Below are positions 1 through 9,168 of a DNA stretch of 16,447 nucleotides, piece by piece; position 1 is the first letter of the stretch, and every line of letters starts with the position of its first letter. Source of the DNA: Sphaerosporella brunnea. Taxonomy: Eukaryota > Ascomycota > Pezizomycetes > Pezizales > Pyronemataceae. The stretch lies in contig VXIS01000566.1 in the NCBI GenBank assembly GCA_008704415.1, forward strand, positions 1 through 16,447. The letters are read 5' to 3'. The notes under the pieces were generated by a model. It saw only the letters and a program-made list of their open reading frames with translations, did no database searches and had not been told where the DNA came from. Both the position numbers and the translations under genes were made by a program.

Positions 1-2783
1 GGTACAAAAACGGGGTGTAAAACACCGGGTGCAACGTCCTGCCGACAATAGCTTTGCCTTGGAGCGATCCAAACCGCCTTGGGGTGCCTTTGGCCGATGT
101 ACACAGCCTTACCACGGACGGGGAGGCGGCCAGCGGTAGGAAGACACGTTATCTGCAGAATCCCAGTATTCAAAAATCACTGTGGGAATGAATGCCGGTC
201 AGTATTCTCAATTCGCGTACGTACTTCAGGCCGACAAAGCCGAGGTTTCACGTAAGCACATGCAGGAGTGTCAGGCTACCAAGCCTATTGCAAGGCGATC
301 CAACAATCGGTAAGAAAGCGATTGTCCCGATTTTCCCGCGCTGAAACGATCTCCATTCGGACCTGTGGCTTTGCTCCGTCGAGGAGATCGCCCAAAAGAT
401 CGAACTTGGGGAGAGCGTTCTCTCTCAGAATCACAAAAACTTGGAAAGAAGTGGTATATATGTGACATGATAGAGCAACGAAGTGCACTAGTGGGTGGCT
501 TCCCGTCGCTGTGTTGGGATTGAATAGAACAATCACCTATCCGCTAGATTTGAAGTTTAGACCTGATTTTTGGCGTTCTATGGCCGCAAACTAGACCGTT
601 GCTGTAGACAAGGGGTCCCCTGTTCATGGAGGTTGCGCCGTAGGGGATTTGGGTGTGGGTCGCCGAGGTTGCGATAGGCAGCAATATGCATAAGTGGTGT
701 GAAGCAAGGACTCAGAGGATTTTCCTTTGTGTTGTGTTTGAACGGGACAGGCAGCGAAGGTAATTGTCGTTCAGCGACCAAATGCGGCAGACACAAGCGG
801 GCAGTGTGAAGAGACCTCACGTAGGTGCTCCGTTGGGCTATCGATGTGAACTCAACGGCGTGATATATTTGTGATCAAGGATCGCATCGCATTGCGACGA
901 AGGACTTCAGTCACGAGCTTTGAGATATCTACGGTTCCATTGCTATCGCACCGCTGAATCCTTGAGGGGCGGTCCTGCATGTAACAGTGTTCAAGACGCA
1001 GAAAAGGTCTACTTTGCACGGGCTGCCTTCCGTTTATTCAGTTTTACACGAGCCAGCGTCCACTGACAACTCTTGGTCAACTCTTACGCTTCCTTTGACA
1101 TCTCGACATCGTCCAAACATCAACGAAAGTGAAGAACAAATCAAAAATTGCGACGCCGGAAGATCCTGAGACCCTTCGTAGACACACCGGCTCCCTTTGT
1201 GCAATGAGAGCGGCATTTCCAGAGCTTGGTAATGTGGGAGCTACCAAGTCGCATCAAGGTAAGTATGGGAAAAGGAAAGGGAGGAAAAAGGGAGAAAGGC
1301 GGGTTTATATAGTCATTTGAGGCTTGGCACGACCCACTGGATGTCACTCAAACTTTGCACGCAACAAATCAAGTCATTTGTTTCGAAAAAAGCTTTAGAC
1401 TGCAGAAGGGGTCATGAGATTTTTGAAATACTGGGCCGCTGTCAAAAACCTGGAAAAACCACTTGCCCCCCGTTCCCCGCGTTTCTTTACAGTGACCAAA
1501 GTAATCAGGATTGGACATGCACGCTGTCTCCGCACTGCCGATGTGGATTCTTTGTGGGTTCCAGTTGCAGCATGGAACGTGGAGATACCCGAAGAGAAGA
1601 ACTGCAGCGAAGGAGTACCACTTTGCACAGTGCACTCCTCGCTGGCTGTTCGCTCCTGTGTGACTCGAGTCCGGCCTATTTGAAGCATGCCACGAGAGTG
1701 GTCGCAACGATGATTCGAGGGTAGCTCCGCTGGGCATTGAACTACAGTGCACGGAGAGTGTTGTTAGGTTACAGGCTTGTCTGGGAAGAGAGAGCAGAAG
1801 AGGAAGGAAGGATTTTGGCTTTATTTAGTAGGGAGGTGACGGGCACAGGTCCACGACTAGGGGCAGCAAACGCGTGACAGGTTCACAGCTCCCGAAATCA
1901 CCAACTACTGACCTCTCCGTCTTGACGGGTGCTCACTACGCCGCAACCTGCTCTCATTTTGGACCAAGATATACCACGCGATGCGGAACTGATGGTCTTA
2001 GAGAGATAGTAGGTTTCAGTAAGTTGTCAGGGTCATGTTTTGACAAGCGATGTAGTGAGTTTGGTCTCATAGCCTTTAAAGCCACAAAGATCCATGCTTC
2101 CCCGCTCTTCACTCTCAACTACGACCCATGAAAGAGAAGCCGATCATCGAAAGCGCAATGCTGAGTAGACGCATGCTCTGCCCCCACTATCGCAACCTCT
2201 GATGCGGCTGTACCTTTTGCATCCTGGACAACTCTACGCACTGGAAGCCCCAAGGGGTGAACTGACAAGTGCGAAGACAGAGCATAGGATCAAGAAACGA
2301 CTGCGCCACCACCGATGCATTGCTCCATGTTGCGAAGAAGATTTACAAGTCTTCGGCTTGGATACGCACGCGCAGGTCCAGCGGACATTGCAAAACTTAA
2401 GCTGCCAGGGCAAAGGCACCACGCACGAACTGATACTGGGACGTACAAGTCCGAGATGAGAGGCGCTGGTGCGCATAGGTGGCCATAGGCACGCGGACAG
2501 CACCGAGGAGAGCCGTGAGACGAGATCCCCAGGCAGCTCAGCGAGTCAGGATGTCAGGAAGCAGCAGGCGCCGGAGGATCACTGGAGAGCCTTATATTCT
2601 GCTGCGGCTGTAGCTGCCCATAGTGAGATACTATACCCTACAACATACAGTATACACACCGTAACACGGCGATAATGACCTTTGTTGTGAAATTGAGTGA
2701 TGTGTGGCAATCAAACACAGTGCCTCCCGAAAGTGACAGGAAAAATATCATTTCCGCACGAATATGGCTGCGACGCAGGAGAC
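1..2783. other. Stretch without a supportable gene
   Basis: I see no gene here that I would defend. The longest open frames are about 60-135 codons, overlap on both strands in several frames, and show no family motif. One frame is open at 140-316 on the plus strand (58 codons, ATG at 188) and ends in a basic tail, but nothing in it is recognisable. A small hairpin-like sequence, GGTGT-AAA-ACACC, lies near position 15. No tRNA, array or long inverted repeat was found by eye. Confidence 0.5.
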
Positions 2784-2803
2784 CACCCATCCTAGGTTGG
2801 GTG
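2784..2803. repeat. 20-bp imperfect palindrome
   Basis: The sequence CACCCATCCTAGGTTGGGTG is a palindrome with one mismatched pair, centred on CCTAGG. It could be a dimeric protein-binding site or a small cruciform, but nothing nearby shows a use. It is recorded only as visible structure. Confidence 0.5.
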
Positions 2804-3081
2804 ATATCAGCCATGTACGAAGCAATCAGAAGGTGGCGTTGAAGCAGGGGGCTCAATCTGGTAGGGGCACAAAAAGTCGGAGATGTCAGTACCATAATTG
2901 CAGTTACCTTGGCGAGGGTATATCTTTCCGATGAGTTCCTCGTGGTCCGCATCGCGCGCTGGTTGACTAGCCGTCCGTCGTAGCGATGCGATGATTGCGC
3001 TGGTCGCGCGCGGTTGGTGGCACTGTGTCTCGCCGGCACTGTGCGGTTCCTGGTGTTCATAGCACAAACAATTTCAGCCCA

Positions 3082-3330
3082 GATGCTCGTGGTGTAGTTG
3101 GATGGACGCACGCCATATGAAACCACGAGCGCGGAAGGATGACGGTTCAATTCCCGGTGAAATCGGTAGGTTCATCGGTAGTTACCCGACTTCCGCGGGG
3201 TTACAAGCCTAGCAAGCTTGGGGATCAATCCCACAGCGTAGAGACTCCGTTACTTACCCGGATGGTCCTCGGGCGCTGGTTGATCTTTTGCTCCTCCAAA
3301 AGATGTAAGTACTTTTTTTTGATGCCTCGT
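3082..3330 (+). mobile_element. tRNA-derived SINE-like Pol III unit
   Basis: A near-consensus A box (TAGTTGGATGG, 3094-3104, one mismatch) is followed 50 bp later by a perfect-looking B box (GGTTCAATTCC, 3144-3154). This is the tRNA-type internal promoter arrangement for RNA polymerase III. The tRNA arms do not fold cleanly (the T stem has mismatches), so it is tRNA-derived rather than a working tRNA. A second B-box-like core, GGATCAATCCC, lies at 3222-3232. An 8-bp perfect hairpin (3283-3290 with 3297-3304, loop CTCCTC) precedes a run of eight T at 3313-3320, a Pol III terminator. GATGCTCGT (3082-3090) and GATGCCTCGT (3321-3330) flank the unit and could be an imperfect target-site duplication; that would cut off the expected acceptor-stem start, so the exact 5' end is unsure. 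Confidence 0.42.
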
Positions 3331-3716
3331 TCGACAAGAAAGAGGTTTTAAGCACCGCGGTGATAAATTCTCAAGACCCCCAGGACCTTCGCGGTACTAA
3401 CATAAGGCAATAAGTAAGCCGCTGTATCGAGGCAAAAATTATGCGACACCCTCCGCGCTGACGAGTCTAACCCGGCCTCTGCAGTCCAACACGCGCCGTA
3501 CCATCAAGCGCATGAATGCACTCAAATATTCTGGCGTTGGACGAATCCAACCGACAAGCTGCGTGAAGAAGGACGCGGTAATGAGGGACAGGTGAAGATC
3601 GCCGTCCGCATGAAGAACTAGCTGATGTACGTGTTCAGACTGCGCATTGCACCCCAACAGTGCCTATGCAGCGCGAGCGCAGAAGAATGAACCGCAACTT
3701 CTATGGAACTTCAACT
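3331..3716. other. Spacer without a supportable gene
   Basis: This interval between the SINE-like unit and the inverted-repeat element has only short overlapping open frames on both strands. None carries a motif or codon pattern that I recognise. Confidence 0.45.
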
Positions 3717-3739
3717 GTTTACATCTGCGGCCTAAAGTC

Positions 3740-3822
3740 GATGGTGCACCCCGCTTGATAGTGGATTGATAAGATACGAGATAATCTACGCGGCAATCTC
3801 AATTCTCGTCGAGTGAGATTCT
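3740..3822 (+). repeat. Left terminal inverted repeat of the 3.7-4.2 kb element
   Basis: It pairs with 4113-4193. Differences are mostly single substitutions plus one 2-base gap near the inner end. The high identity means that the two arms have not been apart long or have been kept alike. Confidence 0.85.
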
Positions 3823-4112
3823 GCGATTGTGCCCGCACGCCCCACGCCCTCGCTCCACAATACCGCCTTCTCGCCCTGGACTCACCAAAATCCGCTTGAA
3901 CGTCCGGCACCTTGTCATGGCAACCGCGACTGACTCTGGATTCTGAAAAAGAAGCTCGGGAAGAAAAAAATGGACACAATTGGCAGCGAAGAGTTGGACG
4001 GGTGAGAAAGGCAAAACCGGGGCGTAGCCACAGCCGTAGTGCACGGAAACACATTTGTGAACTTTCCTTCATTGTTTTATTATTTTGTGCAGGTCATCAC
4101 TGGTGCACTGGA

Positions 4113-4193
4113 AGAATTTCACTCGACACATTGACATTGCCGCGTAGATTATGTCTTATCTTATCAATCCACTATCAAGTTGGGCGCACCATC
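4113..4193 (-). repeat. Right terminal inverted repeat of the 3.7-4.2 kb element
   Basis: This is the reverse complement of 3740-3822 with about 90 per cent identity. The outer end GCACCATC mirrors GATGGTGC of the left arm. Confidence 0.85.
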
Positions 4194-4213
4194 AGTGGGT
4201 CGGGAGTTTACAT

Positions 4214-6179
4214 ATAGCTGGACTAGCCTCCCCCCCCCCCACCGAATGACAACCTGCGTTACAAGCGCGTGTTCATTACTGAAACTATGCCTCCGGAGGG
4301 GCCTCCATCGTCCTCTGTTCTATCTATACAAGGGCGATAGGTGGCTGTGTGGCTATAGGACACCAAACGCCCGTTATAGAGAGACGGGAAGGTTCTCAGC
4401 ACGGCTGTCAAGGCCCATAAAACAGGGAAGACACTTCAACCTGCATGTTGGCCAGCACATCCCTCAGGTCGTTCACGTGTTCTTTCACCTCCACCTGCGC
4501 TTCTTGCCGCTACTTGGCGTCTCTCTTCACCACAGCGACATCTGCGGTGACCGCGGCATGACGAAACGGGAATGCGGGTGGCGATGCTGAATGCCATAAT
4601 CTTGATCTCGCGATCCTAGCCCAAACGCAGAAACTATCAAGCTGAGGTTTTGAAACCACAATGGGTGGAGTTCACCTTCAACTGGACATCCAGCGGTACC
4701 TGCACCGCCAAGACATGGTCAAAACAGCACCGAAAGGTTGGGGACGACACTGTGACGTTTTGATATGGAGGTGTACGGCCGCCAATGCCAATTACCCTTG
4801 CCATACTGGCGATAGAAGTGTTTAGGAAGTACCGGAACAAGCCAGCGCTGTTGCATAACGCGGTTATGAATGCACACCAAGCTGGTAGATTGCACAATTT
4901 TCTGTGATGTGGGCTCCAGTAATTTTTGACGGCTTGCCTGTCGATGGCTTGGTTCTCATTGATGAAGGCGGCAGCTTGCATAGTTCGCATGTCGCTCAGA
5001 GTTTTTTCGATGCTTTGGAGTCAAAAAGAGAACGCGGAGGCTGACGGACTCAAATCGTGGAATCTATGAGCAAAACCCGAAAGATCGAGAAACTTGAGTG
5101 GCTCACTGTTTGTGTGGCCAGCAGAGTTTCTGTCGCTGTGAGCTGTGATCCGGTACCCCCGCCGCTGTCGAGTGGAAAATCTACATGCCAGAGAATCGTA
5201 GGCTTTTGTGGTGATCATGTGCTAGCACGTGAGACCGCGATGTAGTGGGGGCTTCACCTTCGGATGAATAGTGTCATTCGTAAGCTTGACAAGATCGCGG
5301 TGGTGGGGATGTGGGTGGCGTTTTGACAAGGTGAGGAGGGAGTGCCAAATCATGAGTAGTTCTATGTACGCGGGAGTCGAAAGCCCCTCTCCACAAGTGA
5401 GATTTGGAAACACCATTCTTCAACCCCAAACTGCGGGGATAGAAAGAGCATAAGCCATCGACTTGCAGGGTGATTTTAGCAACGGTAACGCCTCAGTAAA
5501 ACAATAGATCAGACCCGGGTTGTGTTATTAACTCGTTGCTGCAGCATGCAAGGCGTCAATCGGTGACCAGATGAACCTGACCGCTGTCACAGCAGCTTAG
5601 AAGATGATGCATCCGGGCCAAGCCGTGGTAGTTGCGGACACGGACTGCAGTGCCCATAGAATGAGTTGGTGCGATTTCGCTCAGCTGCCATGAGGCATCA
5701 GTGATCAGACTAAACCTCACCAGAGCGCCGCGCACGCACACGTAGAAGTCAGTGAGAGTACTGTATTTGGCTGTCAGTGCTGCTGAAGCAGTACAGCCAG
5801 AGGTTTCCTGTTATCTGGCCACGACTCGCCCAGTCACGTACGGACGATCTGTGCCAGGAGAGAGTGAGGTCACCGCTCGCCAGCAAGTTCAGGAAGTGGG
5901 AATCATTGGTTCCTTTAGCCACCTTCGCTCTGGTGTGCGCGTCATGTACGCGTGACCGTGGCTGCAGTGCCAGCGCATGAAGGCAGTAATTGTCGACAGC
6001 AGAGTGACGACTGGCGATGGAGAATACGATGGCTGCACCTCACCTCCTTAAAACAACATCGCAAACCCATCACCCCACTGCCATTTCGTACACACTCACC
6101 AAACCAAAACCTTTACCATAACCAAAAACCTTTACAACGACTTCCCCTCACATCTACATACAACGATCACGGCCCTTGA
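4214..6179. other. Long interval without an intact gene
   Basis: Only short overlapping open frames are present. An 11-base C run sits at 4230-4240. The one coding-like trace is a minus-strand coiled-coil remnant at 4410-4575, listed separately. No RNA gene, array or inverted repeat of note was seen by eye. Confidence 0.4.
4410..4575 (-). pseudogene. Coiled-coil-like remnant with an internal stop
   Basis: Read on the minus strand, one frame gives a run with hydrophobic residues spaced as in a coiled coil (VEVKEHVNDLRDVLANMQVEV) between stops at 4510-4512 (TAG) and 4408-4410 (TGA). The same frame continues upstream of the TAG with AAVTADVAVVKRDAK, so the TAG looks like a nonsense change inside a former coding stretch. 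The family is unknown. Gag/ORF1 proteins of retroelements often carry such coils, which would suit this neighbourhood, but a chance open frame is a real alternative. Confidence 0.22.
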
Positions 6180-6180
6180 A

Positions 6181-6683
6181 ACAACTTCTCTGAGCCCATA
6201 AGTAACCCGAAAGAACCCTCGAACAAGATTCCAGCGGCCACCTCAGGTTCCGCCCCATCAGTCAACAAAACTAGGAACACGGCCCCCCTGCCGGCGTTTG
6301 GCAGCCGTCGTTCGCGAGGCGCAGCACTCGAAAGGCTCCGTGCGGAGGCGCGGGATGCGGAGGGAAACACGGCTCAAAGCTGAAGCTCAACACGAGCAGG
6401 TGGTGGAGGAAGAAGGAAAACGCCAGTTTGCGTTGATGACAAGGAAGATGCGCGACGAAGCGAGGATGGAGATGATTCCAGACGCGCGCGAGCTTGCACG
6501 ACATGTTGAGGGGCTGAAGCTGCGGCCGGAGCGACTAGTGATGTTGCCGACGAGCACCCCGAAGCCCCGTCCCCCACGGCGAGGGTTGATGATATCAGCT
6601 CACCGCTTCAAGGCACCCCCTCTGGATGCTTTCCTGGGAGCCCAAGACTGAAGTTAAAGAAGCGGCAAAAGTGGTACGTCTAA
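6181..6683 (+). pseudogene. Decayed ORF1/gag-like coding remnant, segment A
   Basis: Three frames in succession look coding. The first (to about 6383) is polar and Pro/Ser/Asn-rich and ends in RSRGAALERLRAEARDAEG. The second (about 6380-6530) is charged and helix-prone (KAEAQHEQVVEEEGKRQ and onward). The third (6531-6683) runs ATSDVADEHPEAPSPTAR, then VDDISSPLQGTP, and ends basic (KLKKRQKWYV) at a TAA. No single frame carries the whole, so at least two frameshifts are needed. The low-complexity front, coiled middle and basic tail resemble ORF1/gag proteins of fungal retroelements, but I recognise no family. The plain reading from an ATG at 6298 (117 codons) crosses only the middle segment. 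Confidence 0.3.
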
Positions 6684-6812
6684 TCGCCTGAAAAGTGTAA
6701 CACCTATATGCTGACACAATACTGAAGCACGGAGATCCCTCCATGATAGTACTGCTGATGCCGCTGCAAATGGCAGACTGGCAGTCCTGTGAAGAGAACA
6801 CTTCCACGAAAC

Positions 6813-7031
6813 ATGGATGATATAACCTCTGCACTGCCTGGAACTCCTGGCGCATTCTTCTGTTCTCCACCAGAAGAATAGGAAACGCTGGCGCACATCC
6901 ACGAAGTGATGGAACAGGTGACGGGAGGCCGGTTTACTGTGAGGAGCAGGTGTGGCGAGAGGAGGAAACGCCGGACGTCTGAGGACTCGGAGATGAGGAA
7001 GGGGTCGGATATCCGGATGGGATCATGGTGA
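6813..7031 (+). pseudogene. Decayed ORF1/gag-like coding remnant, segment B
   Basis: From ATG at 6813 the frame gives MDDITSALPGTPGAFFCSP, hits TAG at 6879-6881, then stays open for 49 more codons (ETLAHIHEVMEQVTGGRF and a basic ERRKRRTSEDSEMRK stretch) to TGA at 7029-7031. Its opening is similar to VDDISSPLQGTP in segment A (8 of 11 residues from DDI onward), which suggests that the two are copies or repeats of one protein segment. Its function is unknown. Confidence 0.27.
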
Positions 7032-7034
7032 CCT

Positions 7035-7062
7035 GGGAGATTGCGCATTACGCAATCCTCCC
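7035..7062. repeat. Strong hairpin, 11-bp stem with one bulge
   Basis: GGGAGATTGCG (7035-7045) pairs with CGCAATcCTCCC (7051-7062), leaving a 5-base loop and one bulged C. It directly follows the stop of segment B. It could be a Helitron-type 3' hairpin or an RNA structure, but no CTRR terminus was found just beyond it. Confidence 0.6.
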
Positions 7063-7249
7063 GATATCATCTCGGTATATTCGTTTTTCTCCAGTTCTGT
7101 TTGCTTCCGCGGAGCGGAGGAGTTGACCGCCTCGGTGAAGAGAATTAAGGACAAGCACTTCTACCTCTTCTTGAGTCCCTGACTACTGCGCCATATCACT
7201 TTCTATCACGAAGACGAATATAGGCTGAAATAGGCCAATGAAAACACGG

Positions 7250-7800
7250 CATACTTCAACCCCCGAATGATGCCGACGAAGACCTCCGCAGCGTGGAATC
7301 CACCACCAGCCGTCAAAGATGCTTAGGCCTGCACGAAAGCCTGGTACTCATCCACGAACACGACCACAGAGTGGAATGCGCCAATCAAGCTGTCATATAC
7401 GCTGACAGACTGGAACCTTGCAATTACACGGACGAAGAAGCCGACGGATTGGAATCCTCTCCATAACCCCCTTGAACTGCTTACTACAGCCGACGATGAA
7501 TCGGGAATACTTGAGTAGCCACACCGCGAGGAAGAAGCCAGTCAGACGCAGGACTCGCGGAACACAGAGCAAGCCGAACGAATCGAGAACAGCAGATTGG
7601 AACAACCCATGGAGCGAGCACCTTGGAGCAGACCGATGTTGTAGTTAAGCTCCACGACATCAGAAATTCGACCGTAGCTCTGCATGAGGAAGTGGGTCGA
7701 ACACCTCAGAGTCCCAGGGCCCAGCACAGTGTCGCACCCGGGCCGCAAAAATCTTCTCCAATCCAGTCGAGTCCTTACATTCAGTGTTTGGGTACGAGTG
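7250..7800 (+). pseudogene. Decayed ORF1-like region, copy A
   Basis: Several frames are coding-like in turn. An open run from about 7245 to 7460 contains CLGLHESLVLIHEHDHRVE. A later frame (7623-7841) gives TPQSPRAQHSV and SPIQSSP. The part at 7616-7800 is clearly similar in DNA and translation to 11080-11285: both have TTGGAGCAG, AACACCTCA and AGGGCCCAG in the same order, and translate to (G/GK)TPQS.RAQ...P...SPI.S. It lies directly beside the 3' side of the Helitron remnant. No family is recognised; an ORF1/gag remnant is my inference from polarity and repetition. Confidence 0.35.
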
Positions 7801-7802
7801 AA

Positions 7803-7826
7803 CACCCGTGTGGTGACTACACGGTG
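7803..7826 (-). repeat. Candidate Helitron 3' hairpin
   Basis: CACC(C)GTGT pairs with ACACGGTG around a 7-base loop, 67 bp past the stop codon of the minus-strand helicase. Helitrons usually carry such a hairpin just before a CTRR end. On the minus strand CTGA follows 18 bp further on (7781-7784), but the next base is A rather than the usual T, so the true end remains unsettled. Confidence 0.25.
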
Positions 7827-7892
7827 AGCCATTATTTTTAGTGTTACCCAATTTTTTAAATGCATAGTATAAGGGTGAAGTGTGTGTATATT

Positions 7893-9168
7893 TTAATCAA
7901 GAATTTCAGAATATACTTCATTGCGACACAGCCCGTCCCGCCCTCCGTTTGTCTCTGGAAACAGCACACTGACGCGGTCCCCACTTGTTGCCCTACAGAG
8001 CGCTACGTAAAGTTGGCCGTAACTGAACACCTCCTCACGTAGGTCTACACCTACATACCGAAGCGATTGTCCCTGCGACTTATCCATAGTCATGGAAAAT
8101 GCCAAACGAACAGGATATTGCAGCCTGATCAATTTGAATGACATATCTCCGTCTGCAGCACTTAGGATTTTGATCTTGGGAAGCATCACACTGCGACCCA
8201 TCCCCACACCTGTTAAAATTACACCTATTAATATGGATTAGCTTGTGTAATAATCCCAAATGATTTCGGCCACAGTATAAGCACTTACCGCCAACTACAT
8301 TAGATGACAGGTGCGTTATTTGTAATCGGGTTGCATTACATAGGCCTTGAAGAGGATTAATGTTCCGCAGCAGCATAATTGGTGCACCGATCTTCAAACA
8401 CAGCCAGTGTGAAGGGACACCATTTATCTGCAGCGAATTCGCATATTCTTCGCCATAAGTATGGTTGTCCTCGGTAGACACACTGTCAATGCTCTTGTAA
8501 GTGTGCTCATCCCCTGGCAACAGGTCCAATAAGTTGTTGTTAAGGTCGTCAACATCAACGTTAAGAGCAGCAAGAATTGCACGCTCAGTTAGGAACTCCG
8601 GAGTTGGCAAATGTCCATTTTCCAAGCCTGGATAAACATGTTCCACCAGCGCTTTAATGGTATTTGTTGCTAAGCGCATTGAAGGAAGGAGGGATATGTG
8701 ATCTGGTCGCTCACTTCGCTCGATGCCATCTCCTATCCGCAATATGCAGCGAGCATATTCCGCTGCTCGTTGACGTTCGGTTTCCATCATATTTCCTCCC
8801 ATGAGACGCACATTGTCATCCAACTTGAACCGATGTATTTCTTCCCACAGCAAAGACTTCTTGAGTGTAGCCGCAATAATTTGACCACGACTACCATGAG
8901 GCACCCCAGGAAGACACTGTCGAAAGTCTCCTGCGAATAATACTGTGATTCGTCTGAATGGCCTAGCATCATTTCGCACATCTTGTAACATTCGATCAAC
9001 AGCCTCGTATGGATGATTTGGTTCCCAGCAGTTGCTTCCTGATCCTCCTGATCCCGATTCCGAGTATTTGACGGTGTTCTGCACCGGTTGCATGTCTTGT
9101 ATCTCACTCCTGGACGGCGCCAAGGAAAATTGGACATAGGTAGATTGTTGCGCTTGCAGCCTGAGCAT
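7893..9168 (-). CDS. Helitron PIF1-type helicase, C-terminal half, spliced
   Basis: ATP-dependent DNA helicase domain of a Helitron, which unwinds the strand during rolling-circle transposition. Exon 1 (9168-8289) reads in one frame: YEAVDRMLQDV just after the place of motif II, motif III as TVLFAGDFRQCLPGVPHGSR (about residues 75-94), the WEEIHRFKLDDNVRL segment, and LLRNINPLQGLCNATRLQI (267-284). Exon 2 (8209-7893) carries the last motifs, RLQYPVRLAFSMTMDKSQGQ and YGQLYVALCRAT, and ends NEVYSEILD, like the VVYPEIL endings of fungal Helitrons. The two exons are in different frames and are joined cleanly by removing a 79-bp intron. Spliced length is about 398 residues against well over 1000 for a full RepHel protein. 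The first 45 or so residues in this frame are not Helitron-like, because they are an out-of-frame reading of the zinc-finger segment. There is no Walker A, so no ATPase activity is expected. Confidence 0.88.
8210..8288 (-). other. Spliceosomal intron, 79 bp
   Basis: On the minus strand the donor is GCG|GTAAGTGC (GT at 8288-8287) and the acceptor is TTTTAACAG (AG at 8211-8210). A fungal-type branch site CTAAT lies at 8241-8237, about 28 bases before the acceptor. Splicing joins NVVG-G to VGMGRSVMLPKIKI and puts both helicase halves in one frame. Retention shifts the frame (79 is not a multiple of 3) and destroys the last motifs. An indel mutation would be the other explanation, but the three splice signals make an intron far more likely. 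Confidence 0.87.
9037..9054. repeat. 9-bp tandem duplication at the zinc-finger/helicase junction
   Basis: TCCTGATCC occurs twice head to tail (9037-9045, 9046-9054), at the point where the zinc-finger reading gives way to the helicase reading. A short repeat here fits repair of a deletion junction, the deletion having removed the Rep domain and the front of the helicase. Confidence 0.6.

Larger units (their letters stand above)
3725..4205. mobile_element. Non-autonomous TIR element (MITE-like)
   Basis: Two long inverted repeats face each other: 3740-3822 and the reverse complement of 4113-4193. By hand alignment they match at about 90 per cent over 83/81 positions with one 2-base gap, and share an uninterrupted block around ttgatagtggattgataaga. 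The 290 bp between them has no credible transposase, so this is a deletion-derivative or MITE-like DNA element moved in trans. GTTTACAT occurs at 3717-3724 and 4206-4213 and is the best candidate 8-bp target duplication. It lies 15 and 12 bp outside the best-matching repeat blocks, so the outermost ends would have diverged. An 8-bp duplication with long TIRs would suit hAT, P, Merlin or MULE-type elements; I cannot choose between them. Short open frames on both strands inside it are taken as chance. Confidence 0.8.

Noticed and set aside
1317..1752. ORFs of 135 (plus) and 127 (minus) codons over the same DNA
   Set aside because: Both strands are open together without motifs; Cys- and Ser-rich composition is typical of chance frames.
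2638..3150. 170-codon minus-strand ORF
   Set aside because: It runs into the Pol III-type unit, has no recognisable domain and shows chance-like composition.
3085..3160. A functional tRNA gene
   Set aside because: The promoter boxes are good but the T stem and acceptor stem do not pair, so a tRNA-derived element is the better call.
3719..4217. ORFs of 117 (minus) and 101 (plus) codons across the MITE-like element
   Set aside because: They include the inverted arms and differ in frame between strands; no DDE/D or DNA-binding signature is visible.
4180..4590. 136-codon plus-strand ORF
   Set aside because: It begins inside the right arm of the inverted-repeat element, crosses an 11-C run and is antisense to the more coding-like coiled-coil trace.
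7781..7784. CTGA on the minus strand as the exact Helitron 3' end
   Set aside because: The hairpin lies 18 bp away and the following base is A, not T; similarity to the 11 kb copy also seems to continue past this point.
9168..9168. ATG at 9168 as the true start of the Helitron protein
   Set aside because: The residues after it are an out-of-frame reading of the cysteine-pair segment; the ATG at 9194 starts the sensible frame.
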